NCBI RefSeq assembly: GCF_000510725.1 | Contig: NZ_AZNZ01000004.1 | Location: 248,001-312,000 of the forward strand | DNA: 64,000 nt | Reading direction: 5' to 3' | Origin: Pseudoxanthomonas sp. J31 | Lineage (GTDB): Bacteria > Pseudomonadota > Gammaproteobacteria > Xanthomonadales > Xanthomonadaceae | Part shown: in pieces, positions 45,390 through 54,245 of the stretch | How positions within the stretch are numbered: position 1 is the first letter of the stretch | How the letters are laid out: each line of letters begins with the position of its first letter | Made by a program: the position numbers and the translations under genes | The notes under the pieces: generated by a model | Seen by the model: the letters and a program-made list of their open reading frames with translations, nothing else | Databases searched by the model: none | What the model was told of the DNA's origin: nothing

Positions 45390-48160
45390 ACCGCATCGCC
45401 GCCATCCTGCCCGCGCGCCTTGCGCGCATTCCCGTGCTGTTCGCGCTCGCGGTCCTGCTGGCCAGCGCGCCCGCCCTGGCCGCGACCGGCCAGGAGGAAA
45501 CCACCCGCACGTCGGTCCTGCTCGACAGCGGCTGGCGCTTCCACCGCGGCGATCCGCGCGGCGTCGACGGCCGGCTCGACTACGACGTGCGCCCGGTGGT
45601 GGAACGCAGCGCCGACGGCCGCGTGGCCGATGCGCGTCCGGACGAGGCGGTGCGGGTGCAGGCCGATCGCGCGGTGCTCAAGCCCTGGGTCCTGCCGACC
45701 GCGAACCGCTTCATCGCCGATCCGGCGCAGCGCCATCGCCGTCCCGCGCGCGAGCCCGACGTGGGCGACGTGCCCTTCCTGCGCGCGGATTTCGACGACA
45801 GCGGCTGGCAGCCGGTCACCCTGCCGCACGACTGGGCGATCGCGGGGCCGTTCATCGCCGACGGGCCCTATGGCGGCATGGGCCGCCTGCCCAGCTGGGG
45901 CATCGGCTGGTACCGCCGCAGCCTGGACATCCCGGCGCAGGACCAGGGCCGGCGCGTGTACCTGGACATCGACGGCGCCATGTCCTACGCCACGGTCTGG
46001 CTCAACGGCCGGCTGGTCGGCGGCTGGCCCTACGGCTACAACAGCTGGCGGGTGGACCTGACGCCCTACGTCGAGTTCGGCGCCCGCAACCAGCTGGCGA
46101 TCCGGCTGGACAATCCGCCCGAATCGGCGCGCTGGTATCCCGGCGGCGGCCTGTACCGCGACGTGCGGCTCACCACCACCGCGCCGGTGCACGTGGCGCA
46201 GTGGGGCACGACCGTCACCACGCCCGAGGTCTCGGAGCGCTCGGCCACGGTGCACCTGGCGGTGGAGGTGGACAACACCACCGGTGCGCCGGTGCAGGTG
46301 CAGGTCGAAACCGAGTTCTTCGAGCTCGACGCCCAGGGCCGCCCGCAGGGCGAGGCGGTCGCGCGCATTCCGGCGGTCGGTTTCGACATCGTCGCCGGCG
46401 GCAGCACGAAGGCCACCTCGCGCGCGCAGATCGCCAGTCCGCGCCTGTGGGGCCCGCCGCCGACGCAGCAGCCCAACCTGTATCTCGCCGTGACCACCGT
46501 GCGCCGGGGCGGCCGCGTGGTCGACCGCGTCGAGACCCGCTTCGGCATCCGCGACGTGCAGTGGGATCCGGACCGCGGCGTGATCGTCAACGGCGAGCAC
46601 ATCGTGCTCAACGGCGTGAACCAGCACCACGACCTCGGCGCGCTGGGCGCCGCGTTCAACCGCCGCGCGGCGCAGCGCCAGCTCGAGATCCTGCGCGACA
46701 TGGGCGTCAACGCCATCCGCATGGCGCACAACCCGCCCGACCCGCAGCTGCTCGAGCTCACCGACCGCATGGGCTTCCTGGTGATCGACGAGGTGTTCGA
46801 CTCCTGGGAGAAGAAGAAGACCCCGCTGGATTTCCACCTGGTCTTCCCCGAGTGGCACGAGGCCGACCTGCGCGCGATGCTGCGCCGCGACCGCAACCAC
46901 CCGTCGGTGATCCTGTGGAGCGTGGGCAACGAGGTCGGCGAGCAGTACGACGGCGAAGAAGGCGCGGCGATCGGCCGCCGGCTGGTGCAGATCGTGCGCG
47001 AGGAGGATCCGACCCGCCCGGCCACCGCCTCGATGAACTGGGCCAAGGCCGACATGCCCTTCCCGGCCGAGTTCGACGTGATCAACCTCAACTACCAGGG
47101 CGAGGGCATCCGCCAGGAGCCGGAGTTCGAGGGCACCGAGCGCATCCGCACGCCGCCCTCCTACCCCGCCTTCCGCGCCGCGTTCCCCGACAAGGTGATC
47201 TTCGGCAGCGAGACCGCCTCGTCGCTGAGCACGCGCGGCACCTATCTGTTCCCGGTCACGCCGCTGCAGAGCGCGCCGGTGCGCGACCACAACGGCGGCG
47301 GCGATTCGGCGCGGCAGCTGGTCAGCGCCTACGAGCTGTACGCGGTCGATTTCGGCTCCAGCGCCGACAAGGTCTTCGCCACCCTCGACCGGCACCCGTA
47401 CGTGGCCGGCGAGTTCGTGTGGAACGGCTTCGACTACCTGGGCGAGCCCACGCCCTACTACAGCGCGCGCAGCTCCTACAGCGGCTTGATCGACCTGGCC
47501 GGCTTCCCCAAGGACCGCTTCTACCTCTACCAGGCGCGCTGGCGGCCGGACCTGCCGATGGCGCACATCCTGCCGCACTGGAACTGGCCGGGGCGCGAGG
47601 GCGAGGTGACGCCCGTGCACGTGTTCACCAGTGGCGACGAGGCCGAGCTGTTCCTCAACGGCGTCTCGCAGGGGCGGAAGAAGAAGGGTCCGTACCAGTA
47701 CCGCCTGCGCTGGGACGAGGTGGTGTACGAACCCGGCGAACTGCACGTGCGCGTCTGGCGCGGCGGCCGCGAGTGGACCGAGGCGCGCGTGCAGACCACC
47801 GGCGCGCCCGCGCGCCTGGCGCTGGAGGCCGACCGCACGGCGATCGGCAACGACGGCCGCGACCTGTCTTTCATCACCCTGCGCGTGCTGGACGCGCAGG
47901 GGCGGGCCATCCGCAATGCAGACAGCCTGGTGCGCTTCGAGATCGAGGGCCCGGCGACGCTGGTCGCCACCGACAACGGCGACCCGCGCGACCTGACCGC
48001 CTTCCCCTCGCCCGAGCGCAGGGCCTTCAGCGGGATGGCGCTGGCGATCGTGCGCGCCGTCCCGGGGCAGTCCGGTACCGTGCGGGTGGTGGCCCGGTCC
48101 GAAGGCCTGGAGCCGGCGACGGTCGAGCTTCGGGTCGGCGACGATGGCGAGCCCAGGTAG
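45386..48160 (+). CDS. Exported glycoside hydrolase family 2
   Basis: 924 residues. A signal segment is present (RIPVLFALAVLLASAPALAA). A sugar-binding beta-sandwich domain (GGLYRDVRLTTTAPVHV), an immunoglobulin-like domain and a TIM barrel follow. The acid/base Glu is in ILWSVGNEVGEQ and the nucleophile Glu in VIFGSETASS. C-terminal beta domains (DUF4982-like, VHVFTSGDEAELFLNG) complete it. GH2 includes beta-galactosidases, mannosidases and glucuronidases; the position between uxaC and GH10 and the presence of GH2 genes in Xanthomonas xylan loci suggest action on xylan side chains, but the substrate is not known. GTG start overlaps the uxaC stop. Confidence 0.9.
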   Translation: MNRIAAILPARLARIPVLFALAVLLASAPALAATGQEETTRTSVLLDSGWRFHRGDPRGVDGRLDYDVRPVVERSADGRVADARPDEAVRVQADRAVLKPWVLPTANRFIADPAQRHRRPAREPDVGDVPFLRADFDDSGWQPVTLPHDWAIAGPFIADGPYGGMGRLPSWGIGWYRRSLDIPAQDQGRRVYLDIDGAMSYATVWLNGRLVGGWPYGYNSWRVDLTPYVEFGARNQLAIRLDNPPESARWYPGGGLYRDVRLTTTAPVHVAQWGTTVTTPEVSERSATVHLAVEVDNTTGAPVQVQVETEFFELDAQGRPQGEAVARIPAVGFDIVAGGSTKATSRAQIASPRLWGPPPTQQPNLYLAVTTVRRGGRVVDRVETRFGIRDVQWDPDRGVIVNGEHIVLNGVNQHHDLGALGAAFNRRAAQRQLEILRDMGVNAIRMAHNPPDPQLLELTDRMGFLVIDEVFDSWEKKKTPLDFHLVFPEWHEADLRAMLRRDRNHPSVILWSVGNEVGEQYDGEEGAAIGRRLVQIVREEDPTRPATASMNWAKADMPFPAEFDVINLNYQGEGIRQEPEFEGTERIRTPPSYPAFRAAFPDKVIFGSETASSLSTRGTYLFPVTPLQSAPVRDHNGGGDSARQLVSAYELYAVDFGSSADKVFATLDRHPYVAGEFVWNGFDYLGEPTPYYSARSSYSGLIDLAGFPKDRFYLYQARWRPDLPMAHILPHWNWPGREGEVTPVHVFTSGDEAELFLNGVSQGRKKKGPYQYRLRWDEVVYEPGELHVRVWRGGREWTEARVQTTGAPARLALEADRTAIGNDGRDLSFITLRVLDAQGRAIRNADSLVRFEIEGPATLVATDNGDPRDLTAFPSPERRAFSGMALAIVRAVPGQSGTVRVVARSEGLEPATVELRVGDDGEPR

Positions 48161-48290
48161 GTTCGCGCGCACCCGCCGGGGCCCCCCACCCCCGTGGGAG
48201 CGCCTCTGGGCGCGAATGCCGTTCGCGTGCGAGCGCCGTGGCTGCCGGGTGCCGCCACGCGCCGTACCCGTTGCGGCCGGCCGCGACCCA

Positions 48291-48304
48291 AGGTAGTGAT
48301 ATCC
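48291..48304 (+). promoter_or_regulatory. Possible operator AGGTAGTGATATCC upstream of GH10 gene
   Basis: Matches 10 of 14 positions of TGGTAGCGGTATCA, 46 bases before the xylanase ATG, in a 189-base gap that separates GH10 from the GH2 gene. Weak; included because the gap suggests independent control. Confidence 0.3.
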
Positions 48305-48349
48305 CGCCGCCGCACCGACGCCTGCGCATCCCCCTTCGACGGAGATCCC

Positions 48350-49504
48350 ATGAACAAGCGCAACGCCTTCCACGTCCTCGCCGCCGCGGTGCTGGCGGCC
48401 GCGTCCACCGCCCTCGCCGCCCCGCCGCCACAGGCGCTCAAGGATGTGTACGCCGACGCCTTCCTCGTCGGCACCGCGATGAATGCGGACATGGTTTCGG
48501 GCAAGGATGCGCGCGCGCAGGCGCTGGTGCCCCTGCACTTCAACGCCATCACCGCGGAGAACGCGATGAAGGCCGAGGAACTGCATCCCGAGCCCGGCAC
48601 CTGGGACTTCGCCGACGCCGACGCCTTCGTCGAGTTCGGCCAGCGCCACGGCCTGTTCATGGTCGGCCACACCCTGGTCTGGCACAACCAGACGCCGGCC
48701 TGGTTCTTCCAGGACGACGACGGCGCGCCCGCCGGACCGGCCGTGATGCGCGAGCGCATGCGCGACTACATCCATACCGTGGCCGGCCGCTATGCCGGCA
48801 AGGTGCAGGCCTGGGACGTGGTCAACGAACAGATCGGCGAGGACGGCCAGTACCGCGACACGCTGTGGACCCGCGCCTACGGCGGCGACGGCGACGCCCT
48901 GCTGCGCGACGCCTTCCGCTTCGCCGCCGAGGCCGCGCCCGACGCCGAGCTCTACTACAACGACTTCAACGCCTGGCGCCCGGAAAAGCGCGACGGCATC
49001 GTGCGCATGGTCAGGATGCTGCAGGAGCACGGCATCCGCATCGACGGCGTCGGCATCCAGGGCCACTGGGGCCTCAACTACCCCTCGCTCACCGAGATCG
49101 AGGCTGCCATCGACGCCTACCACGCCGCCGGGGTCAAGGTGATGGTCACCGAGCTGGACGTGGACGTGCTGCCGCTGACGAAGGAAGGCCAGATCATCGG
49201 CCAGTGCATGCTGCACCCGCAGTTCCAGCTGCCCGAGTTCAAGCGCTTCCTCGACCCGTACCGCGAAGGACTGCCGGACGAAGTGCAGCGCCAGCTGGCC
49301 GACCGTTACGCCGAGCTGTTCGCGCTGTTCCACCGCAAGCGCGACAAGCTGGCGCGGGTGGCGGTGTGGGGCATCGCCGACGACATGTCCTGGAAGAACG
49401 GCTACCCGATCCCCGGCCGCACCAACTACCCGCTGCTGTTCGACCGCCAGCGCCAGCCCAAGCCGGCGTTGGAGGCGGTGCTGCGGGTGCCGCAGGGCAG
49501 GTAG
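48350..49504 (+). CDS. Secreted GH10 endo-beta-1,4-xylanase
   Basis: 384 residues. The signal peptide is AFHVLAAAVLAAASTALAA. The (beta/alpha)8 fold of GH10 is recognised by FNAITAENAMKAEELHPEPG, GHTLVWHNQTPAWFF, the acid/base Glu in AWDVVNEQIGE (about residue 160) and the nucleophile Glu in VMVTELDVDVLP (about residue 264). Trp residues in VWGIADDMSWKNGYP line the active site. It cuts the xylan backbone and yields oligosaccharides for the TonB receptor. Length is that of a single catalytic domain with no carbohydrate-binding module. Confidence 0.96.
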   Translation: MNKRNAFHVLAAAVLAAASTALAAPPPQALKDVYADAFLVGTAMNADMVSGKDARAQALVPLHFNAITAENAMKAEELHPEPGTWDFADADAFVEFGQRHGLFMVGHTLVWHNQTPAWFFQDDDGAPAGPAVMRERMRDYIHTVAGRYAGKVQAWDVVNEQIGEDGQYRDTLWTRAYGGDGDALLRDAFRFAAEAAPDAELYYNDFNAWRPEKRDGIVRMVRMLQEHGIRIDGVGIQGHWGLNYPSLTEIEAAIDAYHAAGVKVMVTELDVDVLPLTKEGQIIGQCMLHPQFQLPEFKRFLDPYREGLPDEVQRQLADRYAELFALFHRKRDKLARVAVWGIADDMSWKNGYPIPGRTNYPLLFDRQRQPKPALEAVLRVPQGR

Positions 49505-49513
49505 GCGCCGCGC

Positions 49514-49930
49514 TCAGCCTTCCCCGCCGGCCTGCCCGGGCTGGCAGCGCAGCGGATGCGCCCAGCCCCCGGCCTTGACCACGGCGATGCGGTCGGCCGG
49601 ATCGAAGGCCACGAGGATGTCGCGCTCGCGGTCCGGTCCGCCATGGGGATCGGACCACGGCAGCCGGCGCGCGGCGATCACCAGGAACGGCGAGGTCGCC
49701 AGCACCCGCCCGGTGCCGTCCCAGCAGCCGGTGTAGGCGCACAGCGACAGGCCGCCATCGCTGGCGAAGGCCAGGTCCATGGGGGTGAACTCGCCCTTGT
49801 TGGCGGCGCTGCAGCCATCCTCCAGGCAGGTCACCTCCACGTCGTTGAAGCAGCGCCAGGTGTCGGCGCGGGCGCCGCCGCAGGCCAGGCCCAGCACCAG
49901 CGCGGCCAGCGCGCACATGGACTTGCGCAT
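49514..49930 (-). CDS. Exported hypothetical protein
   Basis: 138 residues with a signal peptide (MCALAALVLGLACGGARA). The mature part has six cysteines (RCFNDVEVTCLEDGCSA, LCAYTGCWDG and RCQPGQ), suggesting disulfides in the periplasm, and a beta-rich middle (DILVAFDPADRIAVVKAG). The pattern WRCFNDVEVTC is reminiscent of small secreted proteins in related genomes with no known role. Convergent with the xylanase gene, stops 9 bases apart. Confidence 0.7.
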   Translation of the reverse strand: MRKSMCALAALVLGLACGGARADTWRCFNDVEVTCLEDGCSAANKGEFTPMDLAFASDGGLSLCAYTGCWDGTGRVLATSPFLVIAARRLPWSDPHGGPDRERDILVAFDPADRIAVVKAGGWAHPLRCQPGQAGGEG

Positions 49931-50078
49931 GCATCTCCCCCCCTTGGGTCTACCCGCGGCCGATGGTGCCGCGGCCCGGCGGTGTGCGCCAGCCTGAAGC
50001 GGACAGGTCGGCCGCCGCCGCGTCGCACGGATTGAGACGGCAGCCGCGTACAACCCCGCGCTCCACGCTGGAGCCGCC

Positions 50079-52490
50079 ATGCCCGAACTAGCCCCCCTGA
50101 CCGCGTTCGACCGCCCCGCCCTGCCCGTGCCCGGACCCGACGGCGCCAGCTTCGCCCTGCGCCTGGCCGGCAAGTACCAGGGCCGGGTCACCGGCCACTT
50201 CGTCCAGCCCGGGCGCGAGGGCCGCTACGCACCGCTGCCGCGGGAGCTCCCGCCGCGCCTGGCCGCGGCCCTGCGTGCGCGCGGCGTCGAACAGCTCTAT
50301 TCGCACCAGGCCGAGGCCTGGGAGGCGGTGGCCGGCGGCGGCCACGTGGTGCTGGCCACGCCGACCGCCTCGGGCAAGTCGTTGTGCTACACCCTGCCGG
50401 TGGTCAGCGCGGTGATGACGCGCAAGGCCAAGGCGCTGTACCTGTTCCCGACCAAGGCCCTGGCGCAGGACCAGGTGGCCGAGTTGCTGGAGCTCAACCG
50501 CGCCGGCGACCTGGGCCTGAAGCCGGCCACCTTCGACGGCGACACCCCGGGCGACCAGCGCCAGGCGATCCGCCTCAACGGCGACATCGTGGTCTCCAAC
50601 CCGGACATGCTCCACCAGGGGATCCTGCCGCACCACACCAAGTGGGCGCAGTTCTTCGAGGGCCTGGAGTACGTGGTGATCGACGAGATCCACAGCTACC
50701 GCGGCGTGTTCGGCTCGCACCTGGCCAACGTGCTGCGGCGGCTGAAGCGCGTGTGCGCGTTCTACGGCACGAAGCCGCAGTTCATCCTGTGCTCGGCCAC
50801 CATCGGCAACCCGAAGGAACACGCCGAGGCGCTGCTGGAGGACGAGGTCCATGCGATCACCGAATCCGGCGCGCCCAGCGGCGACCGCCACGTGCTGCTG
50901 TGGAACCCGCCGGTGGTCAACCCGGACCTGGGCCTGCGCGCCTCGGCGCGTTCGCAGTCCACCCGCATCGCGCGCGCCGCGCTCAAGGCCGGGCTCAAGA
51001 CCCTGGTGTTCGCGCGTTCGCGGACCATGGTCGAGGTGCTGACCAAGTACCTGAAGGACGTGTTCGACAGCGATCCGCGCAAGCCGGCGCGGGTGCGCGC
51101 CTACCGCGGCGGCTACCTGCCCACCGAGCGGCGCGAGGCCGAGCAGGCCATGCGCGCCGGGCGCATCGATTGCATCGTCTCGACCTCGGCGCTGGAACTG
51201 GGCGTGGACATCGGCAGCCTGGACCTGGTGGTGCTCAACGGCTACCCGGGCTCGGTGGCCGCGACCTGGCAGCGCTTCGGCCGCGCCGGCCGTCGCCGGC
51301 AGGCCTCGCTGGGGGTGATGGTGGCCAGCTCCGACCCGCTGGACCAGTACATGGTGCGGCATCCGGAATTCTTCTCCGCCGCGCCGCCGGAGCACGCCCG
51401 CATCGCCCCCGACCAGCCGGTGATCCTGCTCGACCACATCCGCTGCGCCGCGTTCGAGCTGCCGTTCCTGCAGGGCGAGCGCTTCGGCAGCGTGGAGCCG
51501 GAGGTGTACCTGCAGCTGCTGGCCGAGGACGGCGTGGTGCATCCGGAAGGCGGGCGCTGGGAGTGGATCGCCGACAGCTACCCGGCCAACGCGGTGAGCC
51601 TGCGCTCGGTGGCCGACGGCAACTTCGTGGTGGTCGACCGCACCGATGGCCGCCAGGTGATCATCGCCGAGGTCGATTTCAGCTCCGCGCCGCTGATGCT
51701 CTACGAGGGCGCGATCCACATGGTGCAGTCGGTGCCCTACCAGGTGGAGCGGCTGGACTGGGAGGGCCGCAAGGCCTACGTCACCCGCACCCACGTCGAC
51801 TACTACACCGATGCGATCGACTACACCAGGCTCAAGGTGCTGGAGCGCTTCGACGGCGTGATTGCCGGCGCCGGCACCTGCCACCACGGCGAGGTGCACG
51901 TGGTGAGGCGCGTGTCCGGCTACAAGAAGATCCGCTACTACACCCACGAGAACATCGGCTATGGCCCGGTGAACCTGCCGGACCAGGAGCTGCACACCTC
52001 GGCGCTGTGGTGGCAGCTGCCACAGGCCGAGCTGGAGGCGCGCTTCGCCAGCCGCCAGGACGCGCTGGACGGCTTCCTCGGCGCCGGCTACGCCCTGCAC
52101 GTGGTCGCCAAGGTCGCGGTGATGGCCGAATCGGCCGACCTGCAGAAGGCGGTCGGCAGCGGCGACGGCGCCTGGTTCGCCAGCGGCGACGGCCGCGGCC
52201 GCGGCCAGCTGCGTGCACTGGACGGCAGCATGGTCGATCCCGACCGCCACGACAGCTTCGTGCCCACCGTCTACCTCTACGACAACTACCCCGGCGGCAT
52301 GGGCCAGAGCGAGCCGCTGTGGAAGCGCCAGCGCGAACTGGTGGTGCGCGCACGCGAACTGGTCGAACGCTGCGACTGCCGTGCCGGCTGCCCGGCCTGC
52401 GTCGGCCCGGTGCTGGCCGCGCAGGAGGACGAGGAGACCACGCCCAAGGCGCTGGCGCTGCGCGTGCTCGGCGCGCTGGAGGCGGCATGA
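50079..52490 (+). CDS. MrfA/YprA-type DEAD/DEAH-box helicase with C-terminal DUF1998
   Basis: 803 residues. Superfamily 2 motifs: Walker A ATPTASGKSLCY (about residue 90), PTKALAQDQ, motif II VVIDEIHSYRG, motif III LCSATIGNP, STSALELGVDIG and QRFGRAGRR. The C-terminal DUF1998 region ends with a four-Cys cluster CDCRAGCPAC that should bind zinc. It matches the Bacillus MrfA helicase, which acts with the nuclease MrfB in a mitomycin-type lesion repair pathway. The next gene, coupled by ATGA, is an MrfB-like exonuclease, so the pair is conserved here in a Gram-negative. Confidence 0.9.
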   Translation: MPELAPLTAFDRPALPVPGPDGASFALRLAGKYQGRVTGHFVQPGREGRYAPLPRELPPRLAAALRARGVEQLYSHQAEAWEAVAGGGHVVLATPTASGKSLCYTLPVVSAVMTRKAKALYLFPTKALAQDQVAELLELNRAGDLGLKPATFDGDTPGDQRQAIRLNGDIVVSNPDMLHQGILPHHTKWAQFFEGLEYVVIDEIHSYRGVFGSHLANVLRRLKRVCAFYGTKPQFILCSATIGNPKEHAEALLEDEVHAITESGAPSGDRHVLLWNPPVVNPDLGLRASARSQSTRIARAALKAGLKTLVFARSRTMVEVLTKYLKDVFDSDPRKPARVRAYRGGYLPTERREAEQAMRAGRIDCIVSTSALELGVDIGSLDLVVLNGYPGSVAATWQRFGRAGRRRQASLGVMVASSDPLDQYMVRHPEFFSAAPPEHARIAPDQPVILLDHIRCAAFELPFLQGERFGSVEPEVYLQLLAEDGVVHPEGGRWEWIADSYPANAVSLRSVADGNFVVVDRTDGRQVIIAEVDFSSAPLMLYEGAIHMVQSVPYQVERLDWEGRKAYVTRTHVDYYTDAIDYTRLKVLERFDGVIAGAGTCHHGEVHVVRRVSGYKKIRYYTHENIGYGPVNLPDQELHTSALWWQLPQAELEARFASRQDALDGFLGAGYALHVVAKVAVMAESADLQKAVGSGDGAWFASGDGRGRGQLRALDGSMVDPDRHDSFVPTVYLYDNYPGGMGQSEPLWKRQRELVVRARELVERCDCRAGCPACVGPVLAAQEDEETTPKALALRVLGALEAA

Positions 52491-53371
52491 GCCTGTCGCT
52501 GGCGAAACTGCAGCAGCTCAAGTGCCAGGCCGGAGCCAGCACGCCGCGCCGGGCGACGCCCCCGGCCACGCCCGGCGCGGCGGCCAGCCCCGACCTGGAC
52601 CAGCTGCGCAGCCTGCTGCGGGTACGCGCGCGGCCGCAGGCCACGCCGGCCAGTGGCGACCGCCAGCTGCCCGGCGAGCAGATCGCGCCAGGCCTGTACC
52701 TGGTCGAGGAACGGTTGCACGACGAGCCGCTGCCGCAGGCCTTCGACGGCCGCTTCGACCGCGGCGAGCCGATAGATCCGGCGGACCTGCTGTTCTTCGA
52801 TACCGAGACCACCGGCCTGGCCGGCGGCACCGGCACGCGCGCCTTCATGGTCGGCGCGGCGGACTGGCACCACGGCCAGCTGCGCATCCGCCAGCTGACC
52901 ATCGCCAGCACGTCCGCCGAGGCCGCGATGCTGGACGTGCTGGCCGGCTGGGTCGGCCCGCGCACGGTGCTGTGCAGCTACAACGGCAAGTGCTACGACG
53001 CGCCGCTGCTGGCCACCCGCTACCGCCTGGCGCGACGCGCGCACCCGTTCGCCGGGCTGCGCCACGTCGACCTGCTCTACCCCACCCGCCGCCGCTACCG
53101 CGGCGTGTACGAGAACTGCCGGCTGGCGACGATCGAACGCCAGGTACTGAAGGTGGTGCGCGAGGACGACCTGCCCGGCTCGGAGGCGCCCGCCGCCTGG
53201 CTGGGCTACCTGCGCGGCGGCGGCGCCGGGCTGCTGCGGCGGGTGCTGGCGCACAACCGCCAGGACGTGATCTCCCTGTCGCGGCTGCTGCGGCACCTGT
53301 CGGCGGCCGGGGCGGAGCAGGCCGCCGCGGGGCTGCCGGGCGAAGCCATGCTGCCGGCGCCAGTCGCCTGA
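52487..53371 (+). CDS. MrfB/YprB-type RNase H-like 3'-5' exonuclease
   Basis: 294 residues. The first 90 are low-complexity (Ala/Pro/Gln). The nuclease core has the DEDD-type carboxylates: Asp and Glu in LLFFDTETTGLAGG, Asp in SYNGKCYDAPLLATRY and the last Asp in LAHNRQDVISLSRLL. This is the YprB/MrfB exonuclease signature. It is coupled to the helicase by an ATGA overlap. The family acts downstream of MrfA in repair of DNA crosslinks or adducts in Bacillus; extension to this organism is inference. Confidence 0.88.
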   Translation: MSLSLAKLQQLKCQAGASTPRRATPPATPGAAASPDLDQLRSLLRVRARPQATPASGDRQLPGEQIAPGLYLVEERLHDEPLPQAFDGRFDRGEPIDPADLLFFDTETTGLAGGTGTRAFMVGAADWHHGQLRIRQLTIASTSAEAAMLDVLAGWVGPRTVLCSYNGKCYDAPLLATRYRLARRAHPFAGLRHVDLLYPTRRRYRGVYENCRLATIERQVLKVVREDDLPGSEAPAAWLGYLRGGGAGLLRRVLAHNRQDVISLSRLLRHLSAAGAEQAAAGLPGEAMLPAPVA

Positions 53372-53429
53372 GGAGCCGGCGCGCGCGGCCGTGGCAGGCA
53401 TGCGCACCGGCCGCGCGCGGGGCGGGAGC

Positions 53430-53810
53430 TCAGCGCCGGATCCGGGTGAACTCCGAGTACTCCCACTTGCGCAGGGCCAGCACCGCGCTGCAGCCGTTGC
53501 GCGCCGCCAGCGGCAGCTGCGAATCGTGGCGGGCGAGGGTGTCGAACTCGCGCGCCAGCTTCTCCATCTCCGCGGCGATGTAGCGCATGGAGCCGTCGGA
53601 CAGCATGCCGGCAAGGAAGTGGAAGCCGTCCTCCGGCTCCGCGAACGGCGCGGCGAAGAACTCCGGCAGGATCCGCTCCAGGAAGAAGCCGTGCACCGGG
53701 CCGTTGCGCCTCCAGGTGAAGTTGCGCGCGGTCAGCTTGCGGATCCGGTGCGGCGGCCGGTAGTCGATGATCTTCAGCGCGTCCAGGCGCAGCAGCAGCG
53801 AGACCAGCTC
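53430..53810 (-). pseudogene. C-terminal remnant of an XRE-family transcriptional regulator
   Basis: The minus-strand frame gives about 126 residues ending EYSEFTRIRR, starting ELVSLLLRLDALKIIDYRPPHR with no start codon. The sequence matches my memory of the C-terminal half of HTH regulators in proteobacteria (the RLLLRLDxLxxIE... NFxWxxxGP ... GMLS ... LAREF ... LPL ... pattern); the N-terminal DNA-binding domain is missing. At 53808-53811 the homology stops and the opposite-strand remnant begins. Probably non-functional. Confidence 0.75.
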
Positions 53811-54245
53811 TACGTGGGCAAGTACTCGCGCTTCAACCCGGTGTACGGCGAAGGCTTCCTGCGCGCCTGGCACCGCGCCGGCCTGCTGCACTTCCACGGC
53901 CACCGCGACGGGGAAGGCCGGCTGCAGGCGATCGCCGGGGTGTTCGGCCACGGCCGCGTGGTGACCACGCCGATACTGGGCTACGACACCGGCCTGCCGC
54001 GGGAACTGGGCCTCTACCGCCTGGCCGCGATCAACGTCTACCGGCATGCCGCCGCGCGCGGGCTGGAGGTCAACCTCAGTGCCGGTGCAGCCGGGTTCAA
54101 GCGCCTGCGCGGCGGGCGCCCGGCGATCGAGTACAGCGCGGTCTACGCCCGCCACCTGCCGGCGCGCGCGCAGCGCGCCCTGGACCTGCTCTCGGCCGCC
54201 AGCTGCCGGCTCGGTGCGCCCCTGTTGCGGAGATTCGCACTTTGA
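53811..54245 (+). pseudogene. C-terminal remnant of an acyltransferase-like protein
   Basis: The plus-strand frame begins at the fusion point with LYVGKYSRFNPVYGEGFL and continues VVTTPILGYDTGLPRELGLYRL and LEVNLSAGAAGFKRLRGG. These are typical of the C-terminal domain of an uncharacterised GNAT-like family. There is no start at the junction except a GTG two codons in (53814), which would give only the C-terminal half. The stop overlaps the TTG start of the Rieske oxygenase gene (TTGA), so the intact ancestor was co-translated with it. Likely inactive. Confidence 0.7.

Noticed and set aside
53814-54245. Acyltransferase remnant as an intact short gene starting at GTG 53814
   Set aside because: It would lack the N-terminal half of the fold, and the upstream DNA belongs to another truncated gene, so a deletion scar is the simpler explanation.
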